A stretch of 64,000 bases of DNA from Paenibacillus polymyxa (GCF_015710975.1 NZ_CP049783.1:2795501-2859500); one strand, 5' to 3'; positions 27,290 through 36,382 are shown, counted from the stretch's first letter. The notes: generated by a model not told the origin, from the letters alone. Made by a program: numbers and translations.

Positions 27290-27963
27290 CGCTGGATGCG
27301 TGCCATTACTTGTTCACGCTGTGTCTCATTCGTCATCCATTCCATGACGACCGGATTGTTTTCCAGGCATTGTAATGCGGCCCAACGGAGCTGAGGCACA
27401 GATGTATTCGGCAGCAAGTTGCAAATATCCTTAATAGCAGCTTCGACGGCGGGGCCGTAATCCAGTTGAAAAGCATTGGATGTATGTCTGACCTCTCGAA
27501 GGGAAGCAAGCATTTGCTTACTTCCGCTACCTGTACGTGCCACCATAGGAATAATGGGAACGTTCAATTGATCAGCCAACAGTTCCTTGTTTACCCGAAG
27601 ACCGGTGGCATCGGCTACATCAGTCATGTTTAAGCCGAGTACAAGCGGACGACCGTATTCCAATAGCTGTACAGTCAGATAAAGATTGCGCTGGAGCTGG
27701 GAGGCATCCACGATGTTAATCAGCGCCGCAGGCGGCTCCTCCAGCAAATAACGAGTAGCGACGCCTTCATCCAGCGACAGAGGGAGTAAAGAGTAGGCAC
27801 CTGGCAAATCCACCAATACGGCAGACTTGTCACGCAGAATTCCTGTTTTCTTTTCCACGGTGACGCCGGACCAGTTGCCTACTTCTGCATACGTACGAGT
27901 CAGCTTGTTGAATAATGAGGTTTTCCCTGTATTGGGATTGCCAAAAAGAGCGATCATGTCCAT
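27157..27963 (-). CDS. feoB: FeoB GTPase part, upstream fragment of a frameshifted feoB
   Basis: This frame encodes the FeoB N-terminal G domain: G1 GNPNTGKTS (residues 7-15), G2 region WSGVTVEKK, G3 DLPG, G4 NMTD and G5 ARTGSG, followed by the helical GDI-like spacer up to EELLREGYAIPP. Beyond that point the reading turns into non-FeoB sequence and stops at 27157. I place the start at 27963 (MDMIALFGNPNTG), with GGAGG upstream inside feoA. Overlap with the feoA stop suggests coupling. As drawn the product would be a soluble GTPase without a permease. A base-calling error, a real inactivating slip, or programmed frameshifting would each explain it. Confidence 0.88.
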   Translation of the reverse strand: MDMIALFGNPNTGKTSLFNKLTRTYAEVGNWSGVTVEKKTGILRDKSAVLVDLPGAYSLLPLSLDEGVATRYLLEEPPAALINIVDASQLQRNLYLTVQLLEYGRPLVLGLNMTDVADATGLRVNKELLADQLNVPIIPMVARTGSGSKQMLASLREVRHTSNAFQLDYGPAVEAAIKDICNLLPNTSVPQLRWAALQCLENNPVVMEWMTNETQREQVMARIQRCEEELLREGYAIPPLSIFVLYEQHGLLICAPRQLIHPNSDLTA

Positions 27964-28199
27964 GTCGGAACAACCTCCAGTTGTTTCACTTGATTTTGAC
28001 GGAGGCCGACCAGCTGTCCGTTGCATTCAATAACAATAGGACCGCCCAATAGACTGATTTTTTTTAAGCGTATGATGGAGCCTTCGTTGATGCCCATGTC
28101 TGTTAAGCGTCGGCGCAATGAGGGGTGAAGAGGGGCAAGAGATTGCAAACGCACAGTTTGGCCTAATGGCGTACGAAGGAGCGAGATACATTCTGGCAT
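27954..28199 (-). CDS. feoA: FeoA ferrous iron transport accessory protein
   Basis: The 81-residue SH3-like protein (PLGQTVRLQSLAPLHPSLRRRLTDMGINEGSIIRL, and GGPIVIECNGQLVGLRQNQVKQLEV, residues spread over the full length) matches FeoA, which modulates FeoB at the membrane. The start at 28199 is preferred because a longer reading would run through the Fur box, and AAAGG lies upstream of this ATG. Its end overlaps the feoB start by ten bases. First gene of feoA-feoB-Cys-rich peptide. Confidence 0.9.
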   Translation of the reverse strand: MPECISLLRTPLGQTVRLQSLAPLHPSLRRRLTDMGINEGSIIRLKKISLLGGPIVIECNGQLVGLRQNQVKQLEVVPTWT

Positions 28200-28224
28200 G
28201 GTGCTCAGCCTTTCTGATCTAGAA

Positions 28225-28239
28225 TGAGAATCAATATCA
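28225..28239 (-). promoter_or_regulatory. Fur box of the feo operon
   Basis: Read on the minus strand, TGATATTGATTCTCA matches TGATAATNATTATCA at all but two non-N positions. It lies 25 bases upstream of the feoA start, consistent with iron-dependent repression of the operon. Confidence 0.8.
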
Positions 28240-28479
28240 TTTACTTCCGATGCCAGTACCATATCATGAGGAGTACTAGATTGCTGTGATAAAATTCTCT
28301 GCGAACGACATGTTTGCCTAAGGTCCCAACTGTTATATAGCAGAGCATGGTGTCACAACCTGCCTTTAAATGCACTCTTACTCGCCTGCAACCGACAAAA
28401 CTAGAGCGTTTGGGGCAACTGTTTTTATGGTAAGATAGAGCTGTTTACAACTATGCTAAGAAGGGCAGGAACGCTCTGT

Positions 28480-29607
28480 ATGAACAGAAAAATCGGGGTT
28501 AGGCTTGTAAAATGTCTGGTTGCAGGTGCGGCGCTGGCTGTGTTGCTGCCGCAGGCTGTAGAGTGGGGCAGCAATGTGTATGCGTCGTCGGTCAAGCCGA
28601 CTTCCTCCGTATCCTCGCAGCAGCTTCAGAACAAGCTTTTACAGGCAATGGCTACGCGGAGTGAAACGCTGACCTTTACATATCAAGGGCGAGTGAACGG
28701 TCTCAAGCAGCAGCTACAGACAGCCATCCAACAGGCGATGGAGAGCGATCCGTATGTGAATTATACGATCAAAAGCTACGCATTCAGCTATACAGGCACA
28801 ACCACCTCCGCCCAGGTTACGATTCGTTTAAGCTACCGGGAGACGAAGGAACAGACGGCATATGTGGATAGCACAGTTCAAGCTGTGTTGGGGGATATCA
28901 TTACGAAGGGAATGACGGATCACGAAAAGGTGAAGGCCATTCATGATTGGATCGTCGTTCGCCTGAAGTATGATGAAGCACAGCAAAAGTACACAGCCTA
29001 CGATGGCCTGAAAACGGGCAGCACAGTGTGTCAGGGTTATTCGCTGTTGGCCTATAAAATGCTCGAACGAGCAGGGATTACGAATCGGATTGTGGAGGGT
29101 AGAGCAGGGGGACAGCTGCATGCATGGAATCTTGTTTTATTAGATGGCCGATGGTATCACATGGATACGACATGGGATGACCCGACCCCCGATCGCGCGA
29201 ACGAGGTAAGCACTTCATATTATCTGCTGACGGATTCAGAAATGCGGCGGGATCACTCATGGGTGAAACAATACCCTCAGGCGAATACATCGTATCGGGA
29301 AACCTTATCGGCATTGATAGCTACTGGAGGATCAAAGGCTACCGTGTATCAAAAACTGTACAATAACCTGGAATATCCATTGCAAGACGGCAAGGGGCTG
29401 GTCAAATCATCCGCCGATATCAAGGAGCAGGTTCATAAGGTGATAAATAAGGGAGGAACGTCACTTACCTTCGGCTATCAGGGGACGGAACGAAGTCTCA
29501 AGGAAGATTTGCAATCCTTATATCAACTTGGCTTGAAGTCCATTTCCTATCAGATTACGGATCTTGGAAGTACCGGCAATCTTCGTGTAACCCTAAAATG
29601 GGCCTGA
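28480..29607 (+). CDS. secreted transglutaminase-like (cysteine protease fold) protein
   Basis: The 375-residue protein starts with a signal peptide (about residues 6-35, ending near VYASS). A transglutaminase-core domain follows, with the catalytic triad Cys184 (STVCQGYS), His214 (LHAWNLV) and Asp229 (HMDTTWDDP). MTDHEKVKAIHDWIVVRLKYD is the typical lead-in helix. Family members act on peptides or cell-wall proteins outside the cell; the reaction is not known. Two similar motifs flank the catalytic domain: LTFTYQGRVNGLKQQLQTAI near residue 64 and LTFGYQGTERSLKEDLQSL near residue 329. I chose the ATG at 28480 because AGGAA lies upstream. Confidence 0.85.
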   Translation: MNRKIGVRLVKCLVAGAALAVLLPQAVEWGSNVYASSVKPTSSVSSQQLQNKLLQAMATRSETLTFTYQGRVNGLKQQLQTAIQQAMESDPYVNYTIKSYAFSYTGTTTSAQVTIRLSYRETKEQTAYVDSTVQAVLGDIITKGMTDHEKVKAIHDWIVVRLKYDEAQQKYTAYDGLKTGSTVCQGYSLLAYKMLERAGITNRIVEGRAGGQLHAWNLVLLDGRWYHMDTTWDDPTPDRANEVSTSYYLLTDSEMRRDHSWVKQYPQANTSYRETLSALIATGGSKATVYQKLYNNLEYPLQDGKGLVKSSADIKEQVHKVINKGGTSLTFGYQGTERSLKEDLQSLYQLGLKSISYQITDLGSTGNLRVTLKWA

Positions 29608-29655
29608 TGATTTTGCTGTAAAAAGCTACATTAACAAAGGAGTATTCTAATTTAT

Positions 29656-31032
29656 ATGCACAAGCGTTCCTTTACCTATTTGCTTGGCACGCAGACGCTG
29701 TCCAATGCGGCCGACATTCTTTATATTATGGCACTTGTGTCTCTGGTTTTTCATGAAACAGACTCGATCTTCTCTTCGGTGCTCGTTCCGTTGCTGCGAA
29801 TGGGTGCACAGATGATCAGCGGCTTTTTGGCACCGCTCATTTTGGCCCGGTTCCAGCTTCCATTTATTTTATTCGTTTCCCAGTTCGGACAACTGGCCTT
29901 CTTCGCTGTACTGCTGGGCCACTTGTGGTCAGCGGGCACGGAGCCCGTATGGGTGATTGTGTTTGCGTTGGTGACAGCCATGTCCTTTCTGGACGGCTGG
30001 ACTACACCTGCGCGCAATGCGCTGATTCCCCGCCTTGCTTCTGGGGAAGGGCTCATGCGGGCAAACAGTCTGGTATCGGTCAGCGATCAGACGGTGCAAT
30101 TAGCGGGGTGGGGGCTTAGTGGTGTGCTCGTAGCTATGCTGGGCTCGGAAAAAACATTGCTGGTGGCTGGCGGTCTGTATATGATAGCGCTGATCTTCAC
30201 CAGCTTGATTCGAGATCCCCTAGAACGCAAAGCCCATTATTTGCTTCAGCCTGGAACAAGGGTGCAAAATGGAGATGTCTCAGCTTATGAGGCTGTAACC
30301 GAGCCGGGACAAGGGCACCATGACTTGCCTCCCGCACAGTTGGAAGATAAGCTGTATGGTCCGGAATCAGAGAGTCTGTCGGTGCCTCCTAAACGTAAAA
30401 AGGAAATACTGCGAGAAGGTTGGAGTCTCATCGGAGCCAGTCGCAGACTGAAGGCTCTTATTTTTATGGATATGATTGACCTGCTGGGGGGATCGGTTTG
30501 GGTAGGCGCGTTCACGCTTGCCTTCGCTCAGCAGGTCTTGCACAAGAGCGAGGCATGGTGGGGATACATCAATGCCGCGTATTTTGCAGGGGCGATTGGC
30601 GGTGGCATCGTAGTCCTTGCCTGCGTCAAGCTGTTGCAGCGCAGACTGCTGCCCGCCATGCTAGCAGGAATGGCAGGCTATGGACTGCTGACAGCTTGGT
30701 ACGCACTGAACACATTACCGCCACTAACGCTGCTTATCGTGCTGTTGATGGGGCTACCTGCGGAAATGTCGGTCGTCTCCCGCCGCACGATGATGCAAAT
30801 GAGTGTGTCGGTACATGATTTGCCTAAGGTGCTGTCCGCCCAGGCTACGCTGACAAGCCTGACGTTTTGTATTTCGCTGCTTTTAATGGGCTGGATTGCA
30901 GATCATCTGGGTATCGTTAATTTGTACTTGTTTTCTGCGGTGTTGACGCTGATTGCTGTCATATACGGTATTTTTAGTCGTCGTGCCTTATCTATGACTT
31001 TATCAGCTGAAGTAGCTGCTTCTTCCAAATAA
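29656..31032 (+). CDS. MFS transporter with a long central cytoplasmic loop
   Basis: This 458-residue protein has about twelve membrane helices in two halves separated by a polar loop of roughly 70 residues (about 195-265). Helix 1-2 reads LGTQTLSNAADILYIMALVSLVF, typical of the MFS_3/enterobactin exporter-like (macrolide efflux) group; FLDGWTTPARNALIPRLASGE is a characteristic helix 4 region. It may export a drug or metabolite; no substrate can be read. It follows the transglutaminase-like gene by 48 bases with AAAGGAG upstream and might be co-transcribed. A large bidirectional terminator follows. Confidence 0.85.
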   Translation: MHKRSFTYLLGTQTLSNAADILYIMALVSLVFHETDSIFSSVLVPLLRMGAQMISGFLAPLILARFQLPFILFVSQFGQLAFFAVLLGHLWSAGTEPVWVIVFALVTAMSFLDGWTTPARNALIPRLASGEGLMRANSLVSVSDQTVQLAGWGLSGVLVAMLGSEKTLLVAGGLYMIALIFTSLIRDPLERKAHYLLQPGTRVQNGDVSAYEAVTEPGQGHHDLPPAQLEDKLYGPESESLSVPPKRKKEILREGWSLIGASRRLKALIFMDMIDLLGGSVWVGAFTLAFAQQVLHKSEAWWGYINAAYFAGAIGGGIVVLACVKLLQRRLLPAMLAGMAGYGLLTAWYALNTLPPLTLLIVLLMGLPAEMSVVSRRTMMQMSVSVHDLPKVLSAQATLTSLTFCISLLLMGWIADHLGIVNLYLFSAVLTLIAVIYGIFSRRALSMTLSAEVAASSK

Positions 31033-31036
31033 ACAG

Positions 31037-31136
31037 AAAAAGCCCGTCTCCGGGCATATACAGGGGAACATGCGGATAACGGTCTTGGGACCAGGTGTAT
31101 CGGCGTGTTTCCCTGATATGTGGAGACGGGCTTTTT
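31037..31136. terminator. long bidirectional hairpin terminator
   Basis: AAAAAGCCCGTCTCC (31037-31051) pairs with its exact complement at 31122-31136. The roughly 70 bases between can also fold, since CATATACAGGGGAACA pairs largely with TGTTTCCCTGATATG. The A/T arms let it end transcription in both directions between convergent genes. Confidence 0.85.
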
Positions 31137-31154
31137 ATCACACACGGTATTCTA

Positions 31155-32621
31155 TTATTTATCCGAAGGCGGATTTGAACTCAAATCACATTCTTTTAGC
31201 GGAACGATTTTAGTACGTTTGATCCATTTGTAGCCAAGCCACAGCAGAAGGAACAGTGGTACACTCATGTACGTAGCGATCATCGTTTTCCAGTCAATCT
31301 CCTGTCCGGTGAAGGCATCCGTCCCTTGCCCGATAATGACAATGATACATAGAGCAAAGGCGAACAACGGTCCAAACGGGAACCAGCGGGCTTTGTATGG
31401 AAGCTCACTCAGACTGTGACCCTGTGCAGTAAAGGCACGGCGGAAACGATAGTGGCTGACTGCAATCCCAACCCACGTAATAAATCCGCACATTCCCGAG
31501 GCATTGAGTAGCCAGTTATAGACTACACCGTCTCCATACAGGGAGGCGAGAAAAGCCAGCATACCAACAGCAGTCGTAATCAGAAGTGCATTCATAGGAA
31601 TGCCGCGTCGATTGATACGCCCAAGGAAACGGGGGGCTTTACCTTCCCGCGCCAAAGCGTACAGTACCCGAGTCGCTGCATACATACCCGAGTTGCCTGC
31701 CGACAATACGGAAGTCAAAATAACGGCGTTCATGACTGAGGCAGCAATGGCAAGCCCCGCTTTTTCAAATACGAGCGTGAACGGACTGACTCCGATATCA
31801 CTGATATCTCCTCGCAACAGATTCGGATTCGTATACGGAATGATCAAACCAATAACGAGAATCGCGAGAATATAAAAGAACAAGATACGCCAGAAGATTT
31901 GACGGATGGCACGTGGCACATTGTCACGCGGATTTTCGCTCTCGCCTGCGGCTACCCCAATCAGCTCGGTTCCCTGAAAGGAAAAGCCCGCAGCCATAAA
32001 TACGCCCAATACAGCGAAGAATCCACCATGGAACGGGGCATCTCCTACCGTGAAGTTGGCAAATCCTACCGCAGGACCACCCATGATGCCGAAAATCATC
32101 AGCACCCCTACGGCCAAAAAGATGATTACAGTCACAATTTTAATCATCGCGAACCAGTATTCGGACTCACCGTAGCCTTTGACCGTCAACGCGTTCAGCA
32201 AGAAGATTATGGCCAAGAATAACAGACTCCACCAGGCAGAGTGACTTTCTGGAAACCAGTATTTGATGAGCACGGTCGCTGCTGCCAATTCGGCAGCAAT
32301 CGTTACTGCCCAGTTGTACCAGAAGTTCCAGCCCATGGCAAAACCAAAAGCCGGATCGACGAAGCGACCTGCATAGGTATTAAAAGAGCCGGATTCAGGC
32401 ATAAACGTAGCCAACTCACCGAGGCTGGTCATTAAGAAGTAGACCATAAGGCCAACTGCTGCATAAGCCAGCAGGGCACCGCCAGGTCCAGCTTCGGCGA
32501 CCGCGCCTCCACTGGCGAGGAATAGCCCTGTTCCGATCGAGCCGCCGAGGGCGATCATCGTCATATGGCGGGCTTTGAGACTTTTACGCAAGGTTGCGTC
32601 AGATGTTGCTTTGTGTTGCAC
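31155..32621 (-). CDS. lysP: lysine-specific permease, LysP-like (APC superfamily)
   Basis: The 488-residue permease has twelve predicted helices and the amino-acid permease signature SLKARHMTMIALGGSIGTGLFLASG. The segment SFNTYAGRFVDPAFGFAMGWNFWYNWAVTIA closely follows LysP. A lysine riboswitch lies in the leader, which independently supports lysine as substrate. I chose the GTG at 32621 because AAGGAG lies nine bases upstream; in-frame ATGs further upstream are upstream of that site. It takes up lysine by proton symport and should be switched off when lysine is plentiful. Confidence 0.9.
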   Translation of the reverse strand: MQHKATSDATLRKSLKARHMTMIALGGSIGTGLFLASGGAVAEAGPGGALLAYAAVGLMVYFLMTSLGELATFMPESGSFNTYAGRFVDPAFGFAMGWNFWYNWAVTIAAELAAATVLIKYWFPESHSAWWSLLFLAIIFLLNALTVKGYGESEYWFAMIKIVTVIIFLAVGVLMIFGIMGGPAVGFANFTVGDAPFHGGFFAVLGVFMAAGFSFQGTELIGVAAGESENPRDNVPRAIRQIFWRILFFYILAILVIGLIIPYTNPNLLRGDISDIGVSPFTLVFEKAGLAIAASVMNAVILTSVLSAGNSGMYAATRVLYALAREGKAPRFLGRINRRGIPMNALLITTAVGMLAFLASLYGDGVVYNWLLNASGMCGFITWVGIAVSHYRFRRAFTAQGHSLSELPYKARWFPFGPLFAFALCIIVIIGQGTDAFTGQEIDWKTMIATYMSVPLFLLLWLGYKWIKRTKIVPLKECDLSSNPPSDK

Positions 32622-32692
32622 GTTCAAACACTCCTTCATGAAATTGTATTTCATGTCAGGGCAAGAGCCAGAAGGAGGGGGAGTATATAAAT

Positions 32693-32723
32693 CAAAAGAC
32701 CGCAGGGAATACGCCTGCGGTCT
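32693..32723 (-). terminator. riboswitch-linked terminator upstream of lysP
   Basis: On the minus strand AGACCGCAGG pairs perfectly with CCTGCGGTCT around a seven-base loop, followed by TTTTGATTT. It lies between the lysine aptamer and the lysP start, as expected for transcription attenuation. Confidence 0.85.
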
Positions 32724-32759
32724 TGTCTATGCATTCCGCACCATACCTTCTTCTATAAC

Positions 32760-32985
32760 AAGATAGCTCAACACACGTGTCTGTGTTAGGACATCGCGTG
32801 ACAGTTCTGCTCCTTTCGGTTAGCAGCCCCAGCATACGGAGTATTTACAAAGAGTCAGCTCCGCATACTTCGGCGGGTGTACCTTTCTACTGGAATCTCA
32901 GACGGCTCTTGGCGTCTCCTCCAGTGTACTGATTACATCCGCGACCTCTACCTCATCATAAAACAGGTTGATGAGGTGTATGACA
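32760..32985 (-). ncRNA. lysine riboswitch (L box) in the lysP leader
   Basis: Read on the minus strand the leader has the conserved lysine aptamer blocks in order: GATGAGGTAGAGGTCGCG near the 5' end, AGTACA, CCGCCGAAG, a long helix (GTATGCGGAG...CTCCGTATGC), GCTGGGGCTGC, and ACTGTCACGC near the 3' end. These match the L box pattern GAGGTGCG / GCCGAAG / CTGG / CTGTCA in known lysC leaders. An attenuator hairpin follows. When lysine binds, the terminator forms and lysP is not transcribed. Confidence 0.88.
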
Positions 32986-33079
32986 TGATATTATATTGTA
33001 TAGCGAACTACAGTATATCGTACCTGTACACCTTCTGACAATCGACAATTTTTTGAAAATCCACTTATCGATTCTTAAA

Positions 33080-34213
33080 TCAGGAGTTCCGTTTGGCCAT
33101 CTGCTGCCAAACCGTACCTGCGGCTTGCTCGCCTGATTCGATGCGCTCCAGCGCCATTTTAGCTTGTAGACTGACCTCGAATTCGGGGTCATCGACGGCC
33201 TTCTCCAGCGCATCACGCGCATCCTCGGTTCCAACCTCGTATAGAAAACGGGCTGCACGCCAGCGAACCAGCTTGCTGCTGTCCGATAGGGCTCCGATCA
33301 TAGCACTGGTAGCGACGGGATCGCCAATGTCCGACAACGTGTCGCCAGCAGTGCGGCGTACTGCCGCTGAAGGATCGCGCAGCGCCTCGAACAGCAGTTC
33401 CATCGCCTCCGGTGTACGAATATCGCCCAGATAGACGACTCCCAGCCGCCGCAGCTGCATTTTGTCGTCATGCAGCGCTTGCCGGATCAGCGGCAAATGC
33501 TCGGGCGTCGGCTCCAGCCGATCCAGTGCAGCGTAGCGTGTGCGCCAGTCCTCGTGTTGCAGGGCCTGCTTCAGCTCGGCATCGCTCCACTCGCGGCGTT
33601 CCTCCACGAATTCGCTGTTGTCCGCGCCGTGGGCAATCGCCTGCTGGATAATTTGTTCCAGCCGATCCTGCGGAAAGGCTGCCTCCAATTCCTGCTCAAC
33701 CTCGCGAGCAATATCCGGCAGTTCACCGTAGCGGACGCCGTAATCACTCAGCTTACGTTCTTTGATCAGCGTTGCACTCGCTACGCGGGTAACGGCTTGC
33801 ACGAAGCGGTCGGACAAGGAAATTCGTTCCTCCTGCTGACCCGCTTTAACTCGAATTTGCATGGGAAGGCCGCGAAAAAATTGTACAAAAACCTGTGCTT
33901 CACCAAACGCTTCCCCAGAGGTTTCCTCTGGTAAATCCCAATTAGCGTCAGCACCTTCCTCGCCTAGCTGATCCCGGACCTGACCCAGAATAGTAGACCA
34001 ATCGGCATTTCCTTTACGGTCAAGGGCTACAAAATCAGTCGTGTGAAACACGCTTTTGACCCCTTCAATGGCCAGCATACGCCGGATAAATGGGGGAGCC
34101 GAACGCTCATTGTCCCGTGTATATGTTCTGCGGATACCCGCTTCCAGCCGCTCATCCAGATGCAGCATCATGGTGTTCGGACTGGGAGTTGGCTCGATAG
34201 ATGTTATCTTCAT
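33080..34213 (-). CDS. YpgR/CvfC-like protein with NifU-N-like and HEAT-repeat domains
   Basis: The 377-residue protein has two parts. Residues 1-90 (MKITSIEPTPSPNTMMLHL, IEGVKSVFHTTDFVALDR) resemble the Nfu/NifU N-terminal scaffold fold. From about residue 210 there are HEAT/ARM helical repeats (WRTRYAALDRLEP, QLRRLGVVYLGDIRTPEAMELL, AVRRTAGDTLSDIGDP, LVRWRAARFLYEVG). This layout matches Bacillus YpgR and staphylococcal virulence factor C, whose biochemical role is unclear. I chose the ATG at 34213 because AGGAGG lies upstream. It is monocistronic. Confidence 0.82.
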   Translation of the reverse strand: MKITSIEPTPSPNTMMLHLDERLEAGIRRTYTRDNERSAPPFIRRMLAIEGVKSVFHTTDFVALDRKGNADWSTILGQVRDQLGEEGADANWDLPEETSGEAFGEAQVFVQFFRGLPMQIRVKAGQQEERISLSDRFVQAVTRVASATLIKERKLSDYGVRYGELPDIAREVEQELEAAFPQDRLEQIIQQAIAHGADNSEFVEERREWSDAELKQALQHEDWRTRYAALDRLEPTPEHLPLIRQALHDDKMQLRRLGVVYLGDIRTPEAMELLFEALRDPSAAVRRTAGDTLSDIGDPVATSAMIGALSDSSKLVRWRAARFLYEVGTEDARDALEKAVDDPEFEVSLQAKMALERIESGEQAAGTVWQQMAKRNS

Positions 34214-34490
34214 AGCTCGGTACAGCCTCCTGTTCAAAAGTTCTCCATATATCATATATAGCTTATCTGTATTGTACCTCATTCTGCGTAGGTCTCCAAA
34301 GAGGGGGTTTTCGTTTATAGAGAAAACACAATGACATATATCACATGATTTAGATGAGTATACCTGTTAAATAGGAGTATTTCATAGGTTTTATTCTAGA
34401 AATCCGGGGGCGGTGGCGGTGGGAAGTACCATCCGACTGCGCAGTGGCACTATAGGTAACTTTTAAGTTCGGTTTTAGTCTGATGTTGTA

Positions 34491-35726
34491 TTATGCATCC
34501 CGCTTCAGTGGAACGTTTTGACGGCGGCGAATGAGCAGGGAGGCGATAAGTCCCACAGACAGAACAGCCGCCAGCAGCATAAATGTAGTCATCTGATTGC
34601 CGCCATTCCCCATCAAACGAATGGAAAGCATAGGGGCTATACTCGTACCGGCAAACAGGATGAAGGTATATAGTGAGACCGCTATAGCCCTTGCTGCCCC
34701 GCCGAGCTGACCAACTATTGTAATGAGTGAAGGGACACTTAGGGCAATGCCGCTGACAAAACATACACTTAATACCACGATAGCTATTAGAGAATGTGTC
34801 ATTCCCATCAGCGCCAAACTAAGGATGGAAAGAAGAAGAGCTGTACGTAATACAAGGTGTACATCGAATTTCAGGGCCAATTTTCCGGCGAAGGGTGAGA
34901 GAAGCATGCCGATGATGCCAGCCGACCTGACATATAGCATCTGTCTACTATTGAGGCCAAATTCGGGATTGCCAAGGTAGCTTCCCAAAACCGTATACAT
35001 GCTCACAAATGACATCAGAAGAACAAAAGCAATCGTGTAGCTTAACCATAAAGGATACGAACGCAGAACGGTCCCCAACTGACCGAAGGCTGCCCAAATG
35101 CGAACCCCTCGTTGCGGGGAGGGAGCTTTAGGCAGGAAAAAAAGAACGATCAGGAAGGTGATTGCGTACAAAACACCTAGCATTCCAAATACCATATTCC
35201 ATCCGATTTGTTCGCTGATGATAATACTAAATACCTGTCCGGCAATACCTGCCACTAGAAAACCGGTGCTGATAAAGCCGATGGCTGTTACCCGTTTTTC
35301 GGTTGGAAACATATCTACGGCGTATGCGAGAGCAACGGGGGAAAAGGTGGCTGCCGCCAAGCCCTGAAGTAAGCGCAGTGCAACTAATACAGAATACTGA
35401 CTGGTTAAACTGAGGGAGAACGAAAGGATCGTCAATGCGAGCAATCCAGCGACGATAATCTGCTTGCGTCCAAAGCGATCAGACAATCCTCCATAAATAA
35501 GACATCCCGCCGCAAAGCCTAAGGAAAAGATACTTCCCGGCAGAGCTGCTTCAGCTAGCGTTTTTCCAAATACTTTAGCAAAGAGAGGGACCAAAGGGAT
35601 CGTCACATACAGGCTGGACATGACGACAACCGCTGACCAGCATAGGATTACGGTCATCCATGCATAAGGGAGAGCAACATTTTCCTTCTGGATAACGGTA
35701 TCGTTTGTTCGTAGTTTACTCATCAA
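34491..35726 (-). CDS. MFS transporter controlled by an adjacent MarR repressor
   Basis: A 411-residue, twelve-helix major facilitator with MFS motif A, GGLSDRFGRKQIIVAG, at residues 79-94. The overall pattern (SLYVTIPLVPLFAKVFG, LRLLQGLAAATFSPVALAY) fits the AraJ/YnfM-type drug and metabolite exporters. It lies 86 bases downstream of the marR gene and has its own copy of the MarR operator directly upstream, so its expression is probably induced when the MarR ligand, perhaps an exported compound, is present. The substrate cannot be read from the sequence. Confidence 0.88.
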   Translation of the reverse strand: MMSKLRTNDTVIQKENVALPYAWMTVILCWSAVVVMSSLYVTIPLVPLFAKVFGKTLAEAALPGSIFSLGFAAGCLIYGGLSDRFGRKQIIVAGLLALTILSFSLSLTSQYSVLVALRLLQGLAAATFSPVALAYAVDMFPTEKRVTAIGFISTGFLVAGIAGQVFSIIISEQIGWNMVFGMLGVLYAITFLIVLFFLPKAPSPQRGVRIWAAFGQLGTVLRSYPLWLSYTIAFVLLMSFVSMYTVLGSYLGNPEFGLNSRQMLYVRSAGIIGMLLSPFAGKLALKFDVHLVLRTALLLSILSLALMGMTHSLIAIVVLSVCFVSGIALSVPSLITIVGQLGGAARAIAVSLYTFILFAGTSIAPMLSIRLMGNGGNQMTTFMLLAAVLSVGLIASLLIRRRQNVPLKRDA

Positions 35727-35782
35727 TAGAACACTCCTTCATCATCAAATAAGTAATTTGAAATACAAACAATTAAATATAT

Positions 35783-35802
35783 TAGATAACCTAATTATAT
35801 GT
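35783..35802 (-). promoter_or_regulatory. MarR operator copy upstream of the MFS gene
   Basis: The 20 bases from 35783 contain the imperfect palindrome ATTAG-ATAAC-CTAAT. They are an exact inverted copy of the site at 36383-36402 in front of marR. Confidence 0.75.
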
Positions 35803-35812
35803 TCAAAAAAAA

Positions 35813-36367
35813 TTACCTGCCCACCCCCAGTTTGTTTTCCATATGATGATGGATTTTTTCTATAATCCGCGAAAAAATGATCTGTTCCTCGGGCTCCAAA
35901 ATACTCGCTAGGGAAGCACAGGAAGACCAAAATACAGGGAGCACTTGCTGTACAAGGTGAGAACCCGCTTCTGTAATGCGTACATGAATTTTGCGCCGAT
36001 CTGTAGAACTATGTTCTCTGATAATCCAGCCTCGTTGCTCTGTCCAATCCAGGAGGGATGTTACAGATGCACGTCGGATGCCTAGACGGTCAGCAATCAT
36101 AGAGGGGCTCATCTGAGCCTGGGATTGGTGCAATGTCAATAGCAACAATAAATCTAGCTTACTCTCTGTCAGGCCGTAAGCAGCTAGATCCAAATCTACC
36201 GCGTCGAGCACATTATCACCTGTCCATAGCAAGAAGAGACCAATACGGGCAAGTCGCCGGTCTGTTTCTGCAAGGGCAGTTTGATCCATTAACTTTAGAT
36301 AAGGTTCTGGGCCCAGACGAGGAAGAGATTGCTGGATGAAGTCCCGCTTACTTTGTTTTGGCGGCAT
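35813..36367 (-). CDS. MarR-family transcriptional regulator
   Basis: The 184-residue winged-helix protein has the MarR pattern: SPSMIADRLGIRRASVTSLLDWTEQRGWIIREHSSTDRRKIHVRITEAG, in which the recognition helix is followed by the DRR wing. An N-terminal extension of about 40 residues precedes the dimerisation helix. It is predicted to repress itself and the downstream MFS exporter through two identical palindromes, one at each promoter. The start follows AAGAGTGA. The ligand is unknown; many MarR proteins respond to phenolic compounds. Confidence 0.88.
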   Translation of the reverse strand: MPPKQSKRDFIQQSLPRLGPEPYLKLMDQTALAETDRRLARIGLFLLWTGDNVLDAVDLDLAAYGLTESKLDLLLLLTLHQSQAQMSPSMIADRLGIRRASVTSLLDWTEQRGWIIREHSSTDRRKIHVRITEAGSHLVQQVLPVFWSSCASLASILEPEEQIIFSRIIEKIHHHMENKLGVGR

Positions 36368-36382
36368 AAGTTCACTCTTTTC

